Positions 35,378 through 44,776 are shown, counted from the stretch's first letter. The stretch: DNA of 64,000 nt from Pseudarthrobacter sp. PS3-L1 (GCF_030063285.1 NZ_JASISU010000006.1:1-64000), one strand, 5' to 3'. Numbers and translations are program-made. Notes: generated from the letters alone by a model not told the origin.

Positions 35378-36136
35378 ATGACTGAACAACTTCCCGTAGC
35401 CATCCTCGGTGCCGGAGGCCGCATGGGGACCGAGGCCGCAAAGGCCGTCGAAGCCGCAGCGGATCTTCGGCTCGTAGCGGCACTGGGCAGGGGAGACTCC
35501 CTGCAGATGCTAGCTGACTCAGGGGCCGCCGTCGTCGTGGATCTTACCGTTCCGGACAGCACCGAGGAGAATGTGCGCTTTGCCGTGGAACATGGGATCC
35601 ACGCAGTTGTCGGAACTACAGGATGGGATACCCATAGGTTGGGGCGGCTGGACGCCCTACTCGCGGATCATCCTGGAATCGGTGTCCTCATTGCCCCCAA
35701 TTTTGCGCTTGGATCGGTCTTGGCTTCGGCTTTTGCCGCGAAAGCAGCCGAATACTTTGAGTCGGTAGAGATCATTGAGTTGCACCACCCGAAGAAGGTG
35801 GACGCGCCGTCGGGCACAGCTGTCCGTACGGCGCAGCTGATCGCAGCCGCTCGATCGGCTGCCAACATCCCGGCAGGTCCTGACGGCACCCAGACAGCAC
35901 TTGATGGTGCCCGTGGAAGCGATGTTGATGGCGTCAGGGTGCACAGCGTCAGGCTGCGCGGCCTTGTGGCCCACCAGGAAGTCCTCCTTGGCTCCGCTGG
36001 CGAGCAGTTGACCATCCGCCATGACTCTTTTGACCGGGCTTCCTTCATGCCTGGTGTCCTCCTGGGCGTTCGGCAGGTCATGGCGAATCCAGGGCTGACC
36101 GTTGGGCTCGACGGCTATCTGGATCTGGGGCTCTAG
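35378..36136 (+). CDS. dapB: 4-hydroxy-tetrahydrodipicolinate reductase
   Basis: Second dedicated step of lysine/diaminopimelate synthesis, NAD(P)H-dependent. 252 residues. The nucleotide-binding motif is GAGGRMG (residues 10-16); VVGTTGW and IAPNFALGSV follow; the catalytic block is ELHHPKKVDAPSGTA with the catalytic His pair and Lys. ATG 35378 with GGTAGGG upstream; a longer frame from 35243 overlaps moaE and is not family-like. dapA lies 2.4 kb downstream, interrupted by an opposite-strand gene. Confidence 0.95.
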   Translation: MTEQLPVAILGAGGRMGTEAAKAVEAAADLRLVAALGRGDSLQMLADSGAAVVVDLTVPDSTEENVRFAVEHGIHAVVGTTGWDTHRLGRLDALLADHPGIGVLIAPNFALGSVLASAFAAKAAEYFESVEIIELHHPKKVDAPSGTAVRTAQLIAAARSAANIPAGPDGTQTALDGARGSDVDGVRVHSVRLRGLVAHQEVLLGSAGEQLTIRHDSFDRASFMPGVLLGVRQVMANPGLTVGLDGYLDLGL

Positions 36137-36138
36137 GG

Positions 36139-36612
36139 GTGGCAAACTTCCGGGACATTTTTGTTGCCAACCGGACCAAGATCTGGGTTGGTGCCGTCAC
36201 CCTGCTCCTGGTGTTCTATCTGGTGGTGACACTCCAGCGTGCAGTTCTTCTGCTGTGGGACCCTGAACCGGCAGCCAGGGCAATCGGTGCGGCATACCTG
36301 GTATTGCCCGTCATCGGCGCCTGGGCTCTGATTCGCGAACTCCTGTTCGGGGCCCGGACAGAACGCATGGCGAAAATCCTAGAAGCCGAAGGCGGTTTGC
36401 CGGTGGATGATCTACCGCGCACCCCGGCTGGGCGCATTGTTCGAGAGGCTGCCGATGCGGCTTTCGGGAAATACCGCGAGGAAGCCGAGGCTGCGCCGGA
36501 GGACTGGCGTTCGTGGTTCCGCCTGAGCTGCGCCTACGACGTCGCCGGTGACCGGAAACGGGCAAGGGCCGCCATGCGTGACGCGGGCAGGATGTTTGCT
36601 GCGAAGCGCTAG
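36139..36612 (+). CDS. Conserved small membrane protein after dapB
   Basis: 157 residues. Two hydrophobic segments (about 15-36 and 46-65) are followed by a soluble tail with ERMAKILEAEGGLPVDDLP and WFRLSCAYDVAGDRKRARAAM, a possible single TPR-like helix pair. GTG 36139 lies 2 bp after the dapB stop, with TAGGGGT overlapping. It sits behind dapB in related actinobacteria, but I know no function. Likely co-transcribed with dapB. Confidence 0.7.
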   Translation: MANFRDIFVANRTKIWVGAVTLLLVFYLVVTLQRAVLLLWDPEPAARAIGAAYLVLPVIGAWALIRELLFGARTERMAKILEAEGGLPVDDLPRTPAGRIVREAADAAFGKYREEAEAAPEDWRSWFRLSCAYDVAGDRKRARAAMRDAGRMFAAKR

Positions 36613-36651
36613 GCGTTCCTGTTCCGAAGTTACTGGGCCTTGCCGCACCTG

Positions 36652-37890
36652 CTACTTGCGGACTGCCGCGGGTTCCTGCCCGCCAAGGTTGCGGGCTGCG
36701 TGGGCCAGCCATTCCAGGGGGCCCCGCCAATTGAGTGCAATAAATATCATTCCCACCAGGACTGCTGTTGCTGCGTGGGCAAAGTACACCCCATCGTCGG
36801 TCCAGCCCGGTGGCAGCGGCTGCCGGTAGGCGGCTGCCGCTGCCCATACGTGGGCGGTATAGAGGGTCAGCGTCATGGCACCAGCGCCACGCAAGGGCAG
36901 CAGAAGGTCCAGGTTGAGCCAGCGGGCCAGAACGCCAATCAGCAGAAACACTCCGAGGACGGCTACGGCTGTAGAAGCTGTATGGAGCAGATCAAGGGTT
37001 GTTCCGGAGTGCGGCGCCGCTGAGGCAAGCCACCACCACGAGCCCTGCTGATCTACCCCCGTCATATTGACCTGCAGCAAGCTTTCGACCGGGTAGCGGG
37101 GATCGGCGAGGACGGCTTCCACCGCCTGCCGCCCGCCTGCATCCTCCATCAGGAACGTACCCAACGCTTTGGCAGCGATGGCTACGACGGCTCCTGATGC
37201 CAGCAGAATCACGGGCATCGCCTTGCTGGCCAGGGAGAGCCTTCCTACTGCCAGACCCACCAAGAAATAGCTGATCCACTGCAGCACCGGGTAGTAGCCG
37301 GTGAAGAAGACGTCTGCCAGCAGTGCTCCGGGAGTCGCCAGGTCATCCCACACCGGGTTATGTCCGAGTTGCAGGGGAGGGTCAGCGGCGAGCAGCCAGG
37401 GCCTTGTCAGATAGGCCAGGACGGGGGACACCAGGATCCAGCCGAGGGCCCACCCGAAGAGCGGCTTGGCGCGCAGTCCAAGGAAGGGCAAGGCACAGAG
37501 GAACAGAAAAGCGTAGTTGACCAGAATAATGGCGAGGTTCACCTCCAGCGACCCCAGCGTCAGGCCGATGACAGCGATGACGAGGGCCCGCATGGCAACG
37601 CCACGGCGCGCAGTGCCGAGAGCGGATCCCTGCCTGGGTATCTCCCGACCCGTGGATAGCGCCAGTCCCACGCCGGCAAGAACCGCAAAGAGCGCCGATG
37701 CCCGGCCCGAGAACACAAGACCTATCCATGTAGGAGTCAGGGTACTGTCCGATTCGAAGATAGGGAGGAGATGGGTGGCCATCATTCCCAGCAGCGCAAG
37801 CCCACGTGCAGCGTCCACTCCGTGCAGGCGTCCGCCAGAAGAACTGCCGGACGTGGCTTTGGGTTTGCGGGGAGTGCTTCTGGCAGTCAT
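36652..37890 (-). CDS. Multi-pass membrane protein, heparan-alpha-glucosaminide acetyltransferase/DUF418-like
   Basis: 412 residues with about ten hydrophobic segments. After a 20-residue basic Ser-rich N-terminus, RLHGVDAARGLALLGMMATH is the typical opening of DUF1624-type membrane acyltransferases, including the conserved Asp and Arg and a His at the end. The middle part has GYYPVLQWISYFLVGLAVGR and the C-terminus GAMTLTLYTAHVWAAA, as in DUF418-like proteins. Probably transfers an acyl group to an envelope sugar or lipid; the acceptor is unknown. It reads against the dap genes and shares its upstream region with the SOS-box gene. Confidence 0.75.
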   Translation of the reverse strand: MTARSTPRKPKATSGSSSGGRLHGVDAARGLALLGMMATHLLPIFESDSTLTPTWIGLVFSGRASALFAVLAGVGLALSTGREIPRQGSALGTARRGVAMRALVIAVIGLTLGSLEVNLAIILVNYAFLFLCALPFLGLRAKPLFGWALGWILVSPVLAYLTRPWLLAADPPLQLGHNPVWDDLATPGALLADVFFTGYYPVLQWISYFLVGLAVGRLSLASKAMPVILLASGAVVAIAAKALGTFLMEDAGGRQAVEAVLADPRYPVESLLQVNMTGVDQQGSWWWLASAAPHSGTTLDLLHTASTAVAVLGVFLLIGVLARWLNLDLLLPLRGAGAMTLTLYTAHVWAAAAAYRQPLPPGWTDDGVYFAHAATAVLVGMIFIALNWRGPLEWLAHAARNLGGQEPAAVRK

Positions 37891-37970
37891 GAGGTGATGC
37901 TCTCACACACAGCTGCCTCGGTTCATATGGTGGTGCGTCCTGGCCGAAAAAAGATCGACCGGCAGCTGGT

Positions 37971-37990
37971 ATTCGAATATATGTTCGAAT
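37971..37990 (+). promoter_or_regulatory. LexA (SOS) box upstream of the DUF222-like ORF
   Basis: ATTCGAATATATGTTCGAAT: 7-bp arms ATTCGAA/TTCGAAT around a 6-base centre, matching the actinobacterial LexA site and the boxes before recA and lexA in this window. A TACACT (37990-37995) could be the -10, which would put the box in the spacer. It lies 12 bp before the ATG at 38002 and about 80 bp upstream of the divergent membrane gene. Confidence 0.8.
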
Positions 37991-38001
37991 ACACTGGGGG
38001 C

Positions 38002-38457
38002 ATGGAAGCTTACAGGCGGCAGGTCCGTGACTCGCACGGTTCAGGGGAATATGGTGCCAGGCGGGATGTTCACCCCGCGCAAGGTGCGCCACCCACGCGT
38101 CGGGTGGTGGCTCCGAATGGCCAAGAGAGGTCCCGGGAACGAGAGGGTGGCTTGTTGCATGCCATGAGTCCTGGCGTTGTGGACTTCCTTTTCCGTCAGC
38201 TCATCGGTGGCGGAACTGAGGAAGACTCTGTGTGGCTTGAGGAGGGATCGTCGCTGGATTCACAGCAGCCCGGTCCCGAGCTGGCCAGGCGGCTCGCGGA
38301 GACGGACGTTGAAGCGCTCACGCCCACGGAACTCTTCATCTATGTCAGGGCGGCACAGCGTCTTGCGGACTGGTCAGCGTCCCTGCGTGCCGCGGCGCAG
38401 CTCCGATACTGTGCCCAGCCGGCAGAACCCGGCGCTAGCTCACAGGACCTTCGGTAG
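38002..38457 (+). CDS. Short DUF222-like (13E12-type N-terminal) protein with SOS box
   Basis: 151 residues. Residues 1-50 are basic and polar. About 55-140 (PGVVDFLFRQLIGG, then ELARRLAETDVEALTPTEL and AAQRLADWSASLRAAAQL) resembles the first helices of DUF222, the N-terminal domain of actinobacterial HNH endonucleases of the 13E12 repeat type. The chain ends where those proteins continue for about 300 residues to the HNH motif, so it is either an N-terminal-only protein or a remnant. ATG 38002 follows GGGGG with very short spacing and stands 12 bp after a LexA box. Several mycobacterial 13E12 genes are LexA-controlled. Family call is tentative. Confidence 0.55.
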   Translation: MEAYRRQVRDSHGSGEYGARRDVHPAQGAPPTRRVVAPNGQERSREREGGLLHAMSPGVVDFLFRQLIGGGTEEDSVWLEEGSSLDSQQPGPELARRLAETDVEALTPTELFIYVRAAQRLADWSASLRAAAQLRYCAQPAEPGASSQDLR

Positions 38458-38548
38458 GTGGGGAGACTGTGGGGCAGGGCTGTAGATTGATCCTTCTCAC
38501 TGTGTGCCCATTGTCCTAACCAGCCACGGACAGGGTAACGTTTTTCAC

Positions 38549-39457
38549 ATGGCTGACACTGACCTTCGCACGCACGCCCTTGGCACCCTCGTAACTGCGA
38601 TGGTTACCCCCTTCACTGACGCTGGCGAAGTGGACTACAACCAGGCCGCAGAGCTTGCCAACAAGCTGGTCGACGATGGCTGCGACGGTCTGGTCGTGAC
38701 AGGTACCACCGGCGAGACGTCTACGCTGACTGACCAGGAAAATGTGGGAATGTTCCGGGCCGTCAAGGAAGCGGTGGGCGACCGCGCGGCCATTATTGCC
38801 GGAACGGGCACGAATGACACCGCCCACTCTGTCCAGCTATCGCAGAAGGCTGCGGCACTGGGCGTGGACGGACTCTTGCTGGTCACCCCCTATTACAACA
38901 AGCCAAGCCAGGCTGGTCTTTACGCCCACTTCAACACCGTGGCCTCGGCTGTGGACGTTCCCGTCATGCTGTACGACATTCCCGGTCGATCCTCGATCGA
39001 GATAGCGCCGGATACCATGATTCGCCTGGCGCAGCACCCAAACATCATTGCGGTCAAAGACGCCAAGGCTGACTTCGTTTCCGCAGCCCGTGTCATGGCC
39101 GAAACCGATCTTGCTTTTTACTCAGGAGACGACGGGCTGACGTTACCCTGGATGGCTCTTGGTGCCGTTGGCCTGGTTGGCGTAACCACCCACGTAGCAA
39201 CGCGCCGCTTCCGGGACCTGATTGACGCCGTTAACGCCAACGATTTTGACCTTGCACGGAAGATCAACGCGGAGCTGCTGCCCGTGGTCCGGGCAACCAT
39301 GACCCGGGTCCAGGGCGCCGTCGCAGCAAAACAGATTCTTAAATGGCAGGGAGTCCTGCCCAACTCGATTGTCCGTTTGCCCCTCGTGGAGCCGGATGAA
39401 ACCGAGATCACAATCATCCGCGAGGATTTGGCTGAAGCCGGGCTGGTGTTCCCCTGA
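38549..39457 (+). CDS. dapA: 4-hydroxy-tetrahydrodipicolinate synthase
   Basis: First dedicated enzyme of lysine/diaminopimelate synthesis: condenses pyruvate with aspartate semialdehyde. 302-residue TIM barrel. GLVVTGTTGETSTLT holds the Thr-Thr pair; LLVTPYYNKPSQAGL carries the catalytic Tyr; DIPGRSSIEI follows; IIAVKDAKADF has the Schiff-base Lys near residue 169. ATG 38549 gives the normal N-terminus; a longer frame adds 15 atypical residues. Followed 40 bp later by RNase J, the usual actinobacterial pairing; thyX, often just upstream, is absent. Confidence 0.96.
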   Translation: MADTDLRTHALGTLVTAMVTPFTDAGEVDYNQAAELANKLVDDGCDGLVVTGTTGETSTLTDQENVGMFRAVKEAVGDRAAIIAGTGTNDTAHSVQLSQKAAALGVDGLLLVTPYYNKPSQAGLYAHFNTVASAVDVPVMLYDIPGRSSIEIAPDTMIRLAQHPNIIAVKDAKADFVSAARVMAETDLAFYSGDDGLTLPWMALGAVGLVGVTTHVATRRFRDLIDAVNANDFDLARKINAELLPVVRATMTRVQGAVAAKQILKWQGVLPNSIVRLPLVEPDETEITIIREDLAEAGLVFP

Positions 39458-39497
39458 AGGAAGCATTGGCACCGTTCGGCCGAGAAAGTAGAACACT

Positions 39498-41189
39498 ATG
39501 ACCCAAACAGCCCTCCCAGGCCTCACCACTCCGCCGCGACTGCCCAAGGGAACGCTGAGGATTGTCCCGCTTGGCGGCCTCGGTGAAATCGGCCGCAACA
39601 TGGCGGTCTTTGAGATCGATGGCAAGCTTCTAATTGTCGACTGCGGCGTCCTCTTTCCGGAGGAGACCCAGCCGGGTGTCGATCTGATCCTCCCTGATTT
39701 TTCTTACATTGAAGATCGTATGGATGACATCGTTGCTGTGGTTCTCACACACGGCCACGAAGACCACATCGGGGCGGTTCCTTATTTGCTGCGCCGCCGT
39801 GCGAATATCCCGCTCATTGGTTCGCAGCTGACGCTGGCGCTGATTGAAGCCAAGCTACAGGAACACCGGATCCGACCCGTGACGCAGGTTGTCGTCGAGG
39901 GCCAGGTGGAGAAGTTCGGTCCGTTTGAGTGTGAATTCGTTGCAGTCAACCACTCCATCCCCGATGCGCTTGCAGTGTTCATCCGCACGGCGGGTGGAAC
40001 TGTTCTGCACACCGGTGACTTCAAGATGGACCAGTTGCCACTGGATGGCCGGATCACCGATCTTCGTCACTTCTCGAAGCTGGGAGAGGAAGGCGTGGAT
40101 CTCTTCATGTCTGACTCCACTAACGCCGATGTTCCTGGCTTCACCACTGCTGAGAAGGAAATTGGCCCCACGCTGGAACGCCTTTTCGGACAGGCCAGTA
40201 AGCGCATCATCGTTGCGTCCTTCTCTTCCCATGTACACCGCGTGCAGCAGGTCCTCGACGCCGCCGTCAAGCACAACCGAAAAGTGGCCTTCGTGGGCCG
40301 CTCGATGGTCCGCAACATGGCCATTGCAGAGAAACTTGGTTATCTCGATGTGCCGCAGGGGCTCGTCGTCGACATCAAAAACATCGACAACCTTCCGGAC
40401 AACCGCATTGTCATGATGTCTACCGGTTCACAGGGCGAACCGATGGCTGCGCTCTCACGCATGGCCAACGGCGATCACCGTGTTGTTGTCGGCGAAGGCG
40501 ACACAGTCATCCTGGCTTCGAGCCTGATTCCGGGCAACGAAAATGCTGTGTACCGCATCATCAACGGATTGCTGAAGCTCGGTGCAGACGTCATTCACAA
40601 GGGCAATGCGAAAGTGCACGTCTCGGGACACGCAGCCGCAGGCGAACTCCTGTACTGCTACAACATTCTCGAACCGCTCAACGCCATGCCCGTGCACGGA
40701 GAGACTCGGCACCTTATCGCCAACGGCAAGATCGCCATTGAATCCGGGGTTCCGGAAGCAAGTGTGATCCTTGCGGACAATGGAACAGTCATTGATCTCC
40801 GTGACCACCAGGCCGACATTGTGGGCCAGGTTGAAGTTGGCTTCGTCTACGTGGATGGGTCAAGTGTTGGTGAGGTCACTGACGCTGACCTCAAGGATCG
40901 TCGCATCCTGGGTGATGAAGGGTTCATTTCCATCATCACCGTTATCAACCGCACCACCGGCAAGGTGGTCTCCGGACCGGAGATCCACGCCCGCGGTGTT
41001 GCTGAGGACGATGCAGTCTTTGACGAGATCATTCCGAAGATCAACGCGGCCCTCGAAGAGGCAGTGCTGAGCAGCCCCGATCACACGGCCACCCAGCTGC
41101 AGCAGGTAGTCCGTCGCGTCATGGGCACATGGGTCAACCGCAAGTTGCGCCGCAAGCCCATGATCATCCCGGTCGTTCTGGAAGCCTAG
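39498..41189 (+). CDS. rnj: Ribonuclease J
   Basis: Metallo-beta-lactamase/beta-CASP ribonuclease with endo- and 5'-3' exonuclease activity, 563 residues. VLTHGHEDHIGAVPYLL gives the zinc motif at residues 85-90; further metal ligands are in VNHSIPDALAVF, HTGDFKMD and DSTNADVPGF. The beta-CASP part has VAFVGRSMVRNMAIA and STGSQGEPMAAL, and HVSGHAAAGEL the late His. The C-terminal region ends in NRKLRRKPMIIPVV. A hairpin follows before ftsK. Confidence 0.96.
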   Translation: MTQTALPGLTTPPRLPKGTLRIVPLGGLGEIGRNMAVFEIDGKLLIVDCGVLFPEETQPGVDLILPDFSYIEDRMDDIVAVVLTHGHEDHIGAVPYLLRRRANIPLIGSQLTLALIEAKLQEHRIRPVTQVVVEGQVEKFGPFECEFVAVNHSIPDALAVFIRTAGGTVLHTGDFKMDQLPLDGRITDLRHFSKLGEEGVDLFMSDSTNADVPGFTTAEKEIGPTLERLFGQASKRIIVASFSSHVHRVQQVLDAAVKHNRKVAFVGRSMVRNMAIAEKLGYLDVPQGLVVDIKNIDNLPDNRIVMMSTGSQGEPMAALSRMANGDHRVVVGEGDTVILASSLIPGNENAVYRIINGLLKLGADVIHKGNAKVHVSGHAAAGELLYCYNILEPLNAMPVHGETRHLIANGKIAIESGVPEASVILADNGTVIDLRDHQADIVGQVEVGFVYVDGSSVGEVTDADLKDRRILGDEGFISIITVINRTTGKVVSGPEIHARGVAEDDAVFDEIIPKINAALEEAVLSSPDHTATQLQQVVRRVMGTWVNRKLRRKPMIIPVVLEA

Positions 41190-41206
41190 GAAGCAACTGA
41201 GGAATT

Positions 41207-41235
41207 CCCGGGGCTGTCGCAACGCCAGCCCCGGG
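41207..41235 (+). terminator. Hairpin after rnj
   Basis: CCCGGGGCTG (41207-41216) pairs with CAGCCCCGGG (41226-41235), 9-base loop, 18 bp past the rnj stop. No T-run. It probably ends or trims the dapA-rnj transcript. Confidence 0.55.
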
Positions 41236-41281
41236 GCCTCAATCCGACAATCCTCTACCCTCCTCCGGTACCGTGGGAGGT

Positions 41282-44137
41282 ATGGCAACTCGTACCACCC
41301 CCGCGCCCAAGGGCAGCACAAGCAGTAAATCCGGCGGCGCGGGCCGTAGCTCTGGCCCCTCGCGTTCCCCCCGCAGCGGAGGAACGGGTGGCACCTCACG
41401 AACCAAAGCGTTGCCGGTCACCGTGGAACGCCAACCGTGGCCCATCCGGGTGATCGGTGGCGCCTGGCAGGGCTTGGCCCATCTGGTGGGCGGGGGAGTC
41501 CGGCGGATTGGCCATGACGTCAGTGGGCTGCCTCCCGAGGAACGCCGGGATGGGGCCGCTCTCTTCAACCTGGTCTTGGCTGTATTTATCGCCACGTTTG
41601 CCTGGTGGGGATTGACTGGCTGGTTCCCTGACGCGGTCTACAGCGTGGTCAACGGAACTTTCGGATGGATCTCCCTTCTCCTGCCCCTCATGCTGGCAAT
41701 CTGCGCAGTGCGCCTGTTCCGCCAGCCCGTGGATGGCCGGTCGAACAACAGGGTAGGCATCGGCTTCCTTATGATGGCGTTCGCGGGAACCGGGCTGGCC
41801 CACATCATCGGCGGCCAGCCTTCCGCCGTAGATGGTTTTGACGGCCTCCGGCAGGCAGGGGGAATGCTGGGTTTCCTGGCTGCCTCGCCCCTGGCCGCAA
41901 TCCATCCTGCTGTCGCAGTCCTGGTGTATTCAGCACTCGCTTTTGTGTCTCTCCTGGTCCTGACCGCAACACCGTTCGGGTCTATACCGCGCCGAATCCG
42001 CGAGGGCTACGAGCACCTGATGGGACTCGACCTCCAGGACCCCATGGACGCCAGTTCCGGCCATGACCGCAGCTATCTTGAAGAGGAAGCTGGTCAGGCT
42101 GCGGTAAAGAAGAAGCGCCGCAGGCTCTTTGCCAAGGATGACAGTTCCGAAGCAGAACTTGATGGATACGTAGGGGACGAAGCCTTTGAACGTGCCCTCG
42201 TGGAGGACGAGGCCAAAGCAGCAGCCGCGGCAGCACTGGCTCCAGGAGTCAAGCGTCCCACTCAGGCCGAGATTGCGGTGGAGAAGATCAAGGCTGCACA
42301 GGGTCTGGGAAGCGCCGCGGGTGTTGCAGAAGGTGCCACCGAAGCGATCCCCTTGGTTCGCCAGGCGGCTCTGGCTCCGGCCCCGGCTGCTCCCGTTCCA
42401 GCCAACCCGGTCTCGCCAGCGCCTCCCCCCACTCCCATTCCACAGCGTACTGAGCAGCTTTCCCTTGCCGGCGACGTGACGTACACGCTGCCGGCGTCGG
42501 ACTTCTTGACTCCAGGATCGATTCCCAAGGAACGTACGGAAGCCAATGACGCCATTGTGGCTGCCCTCACTGACACCCTGCAGCAGTTCAATGTTGATGC
42601 CACTGTCACAGGTTTCAGCCGCGGGCCTACCGTAACCCGCTATGAAATCGAGCTCTCGCCAGGGACCAAGGTGGAGCGCGTCACGGCCCTCTCCAAGAAT
42701 ATTTCCTATGCCGTTGCATCAAGTGACGTCCGCATCCTGAGCCCCATTCCCGGCAAGTCAGCCATCGGTATCGAGATCCCCAACACGGATCGCGAAACTG
42801 TGTCACTCGGAGACGTGCTGCGCAGCCATAATGCGCGCCGCACGGAGCACCCCATGGTGATGGGTGTGGGCAAGGACGTTGAAGGCGGCTACGTGGTCGC
42901 AAACCTAGCCAAGATGCCGCACCTGTTGGTGGCGGGTGCCACGGGAGCCGGTAAATCCAGCTTCGTTAACTCCATGATCACGTCCATCCTGATGCGATCC
43001 ACCCCGGACGAAGTGCGGATGGTCATGGTTGACCCCAAACGGGTGGAACTTACTGCCTACGAGGGTGTTCCGCACCTGATCACCCCCATCATCACGAATC
43101 CCAAGAAGGCTGCGGAAGCACTGCAGTGGGTGGTCCGTGAAATGGATGCCCGGTACGACGACCTCGCCAACTACGGCTTCAAGCACATTGACGACTTCAA
43201 CAAAGCGGTCCGCGCGGGCAAAGTGGTGCCCCCGTTAGACTCCAAACGTGTCATCAAGCCCTACCCCTACCTGCTCGTCATTGTGGACGAGCTTGCGGAC
43301 CTGATGATGGTTGCACCGCGCGATGTGGAGGATTCCATTGTGCGAATCACCCAGCTTGCCCGCGCCGCTGGCATCCACCTGGTCCTGGCAACGCAGCGAC
43401 CTTCCGTAGACGTCGTAACGGGTCTGATCAAGGCGAACGTGCCGTCCAGGATGGCCTTTGCGACATCCTCCGTCACAGACTCCCGTGTTGTCCTCGACCA
43501 GCCTGGCGCCGAGAAGCTGATCGGCCAGGGTGACGCACTCTTCCTTCCCATGGGCGCATCAAAGGCCATGCGAGTGCAGGGTGCCTGGGTTACTGAATCC
43601 GAGATCCATCGGGTAGTGGAACACGTCAAGGGCCAGCTGGCGGCTACGTACCGGACCGACGTTGCAGCAGAAGCGCCAAAGAAGCAGATTGATGATGACA
43701 TCGGGGATGACCTTGAGGTCCTGCTGCAGGCCACTGAGCTTGTGGTCACCACGCAGTTCGGCTCGACATCCATGCTGCAGCGTAAATTGCGGGTGGGTTT
43801 TGCGAAGGCTGGCCGCCTCATGGACCTGCTGGAATCCAGGGGAGTGGTGGGCCCATCCGAAGGGTCCAAGGCCAGGGATGTATTGGTTAAACCCGATGAC
43901 CTCGCAGCGGTCCTTGCGGCCATGAAGGGGCAGTCTGGTCCGGTAGCGGCAGATTCCACCACAGCCGCTCTCAGCGAGAACGCCAACGCCAACATTGCCA
44001 GAGGCGGCTACGCAGAGGATCTCGTGGCCGCGGATCTAGATAATCGATCCCAATCTGTTGAGTATTTTGACGGCGCTGATTCCAGCAGCGAAAACGACGA
44101 TGGTCAGGAAGATGCTTGGTCGCTGACCGGGCGGTAG
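41282..44137 (+). CDS. ftsK: DNA translocase FtsK/SpoIIIE
   Basis: Septum-anchored DNA pump for chromosome segregation, 951 residues. A basic Ser/Gly N-terminus is followed by about four membrane segments (roughly 95-235), then an acidic and an Ala/Pro-rich linker to about 400. The motor has Walker A GATGAGKSS near 551 and Walker B LLVIVDELADLMM near 660, with LATQRPSVDVVTG after it. The gamma winged-helix (TTQFGSTSMLQRKLRVGF, about 820-885) would read polar DNA sequences. ATG 41282 is preceded at once by GGAGGT; GTG 41273 is the alternative. The tail after 890 is acidic. Confidence 0.96.
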   Translation: MATRTTPAPKGSTSSKSGGAGRSSGPSRSPRSGGTGGTSRTKALPVTVERQPWPIRVIGGAWQGLAHLVGGGVRRIGHDVSGLPPEERRDGAALFNLVLAVFIATFAWWGLTGWFPDAVYSVVNGTFGWISLLLPLMLAICAVRLFRQPVDGRSNNRVGIGFLMMAFAGTGLAHIIGGQPSAVDGFDGLRQAGGMLGFLAASPLAAIHPAVAVLVYSALAFVSLLVLTATPFGSIPRRIREGYEHLMGLDLQDPMDASSGHDRSYLEEEAGQAAVKKKRRRLFAKDDSSEAELDGYVGDEAFERALVEDEAKAAAAAALAPGVKRPTQAEIAVEKIKAAQGLGSAAGVAEGATEAIPLVRQAALAPAPAAPVPANPVSPAPPPTPIPQRTEQLSLAGDVTYTLPASDFLTPGSIPKERTEANDAIVAALTDTLQQFNVDATVTGFSRGPTVTRYEIELSPGTKVERVTALSKNISYAVASSDVRILSPIPGKSAIGIEIPNTDRETVSLGDVLRSHNARRTEHPMVMGVGKDVEGGYVVANLAKMPHLLVAGATGAGKSSFVNSMITSILMRSTPDEVRMVMVDPKRVELTAYEGVPHLITPIITNPKKAAEALQWVVREMDARYDDLANYGFKHIDDFNKAVRAGKVVPPLDSKRVIKPYPYLLVIVDELADLMMVAPRDVEDSIVRITQLARAAGIHLVLATQRPSVDVVTGLIKANVPSRMAFATSSVTDSRVVLDQPGAEKLIGQGDALFLPMGASKAMRVQGAWVTESEIHRVVEHVKGQLAATYRTDVAAEAPKKQIDDDIGDDLEVLLQATELVVTTQFGSTSMLQRKLRVGFAKAGRLMDLLESRGVVGPSEGSKARDVLVKPDDLAAVLAAMKGQSGPVAADSTTAALSENANANIARGGYAEDLVAADLDNRSQSVEYFDGADSSSENDDGQEDAWSLTGR

Positions 44138-44146
44138 CCTTGAACA

Positions 44147-44776
44147 GTGACTAGCACTGAAGCTCCCGCAGGATCGAGCAGCTCCAACATCTGGAACCTT
44201 CCGAACATTCTGACGATGGTCCGCATCGTTATGGTGCCGTTTTTTGTCTGGTTCCTGCTTCTGGATGCTCCTGACCTCGCTCCACAGTCGGGGCCATGGC
44301 GATGGATTGCGGTCGCGGCGTTCATGGTTGCGATCTACACGGACAAGCTCGACGGCGACATCGCCAGGAGCCGCGGACTGGTCACGGACTTTGGTAAGAT
44401 CGCCGATCCCATCGCTGACAAGCTCCTGATCGGTTCGGCACTGGTCATGCTCTCGGTTCTGGGTGAGTTGCCCTGGTGGGTGACAGTTGCCATCCTGGTC
44501 CGTGAGTGGGGCATTACGGCACTGCGGTTCTTCGTGATCCGCTACGGGGTAATGCCTGCTTCCAGGGGCGGGAAGCTCAAGACGGTCGTTCAGACTGCAG
44601 CTATTTTCTTCTACCTGCTTCCCCTAGGGTCGTTTGCCCCGTGGCTAGTCTGGGTGGCCTTTGCCATCATGATGATTGCCTTGGCTATTACTCTTTGGAC
44701 CGGCATGGAATACGTAGTAGCGGCATTAAAGTTGCGGCGGGAAGGTCGCCGCGCGCCGTCGGCAACACCCGAATGA
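44147..44776 (+). CDS. CDP-diacylglycerol--glycerol-3-phosphate 3-phosphatidyltransferase (PgsA-like)
   Basis: CDP-alcohol phosphatidyltransferase, 209 residues, four to six membrane segments. The full catalytic signature D66-x2-D69-G70-x2-A73-R74-x8-G83-x3-D87-x3-D91 is present in YTDKLDGDIARSRGLV and GKIADPIAD. NLPNILTMVRIVMVPFF is the standard first helix. Position after ftsK and before cinA matches mycobacterial pgsA3. Headgroup (glycerol phosphate) is the best guess from family resemblance. GTG 44147 lies 9 bp after ftsK; the stop overlaps the cinA-like ATG. Confidence 0.9.
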   Translation: MTSTEAPAGSSSSNIWNLPNILTMVRIVMVPFFVWFLLLDAPDLAPQSGPWRWIAVAAFMVAIYTDKLDGDIARSRGLVTDFGKIADPIADKLLIGSALVMLSVLGELPWWVTVAILVREWGITALRFFVIRYGVMPASRGGKLKTVVQTAAIFFYLLPLGSFAPWLVWVAFAIMMIALAITLWTGMEYVVAALKLRREGRRAPSATPE

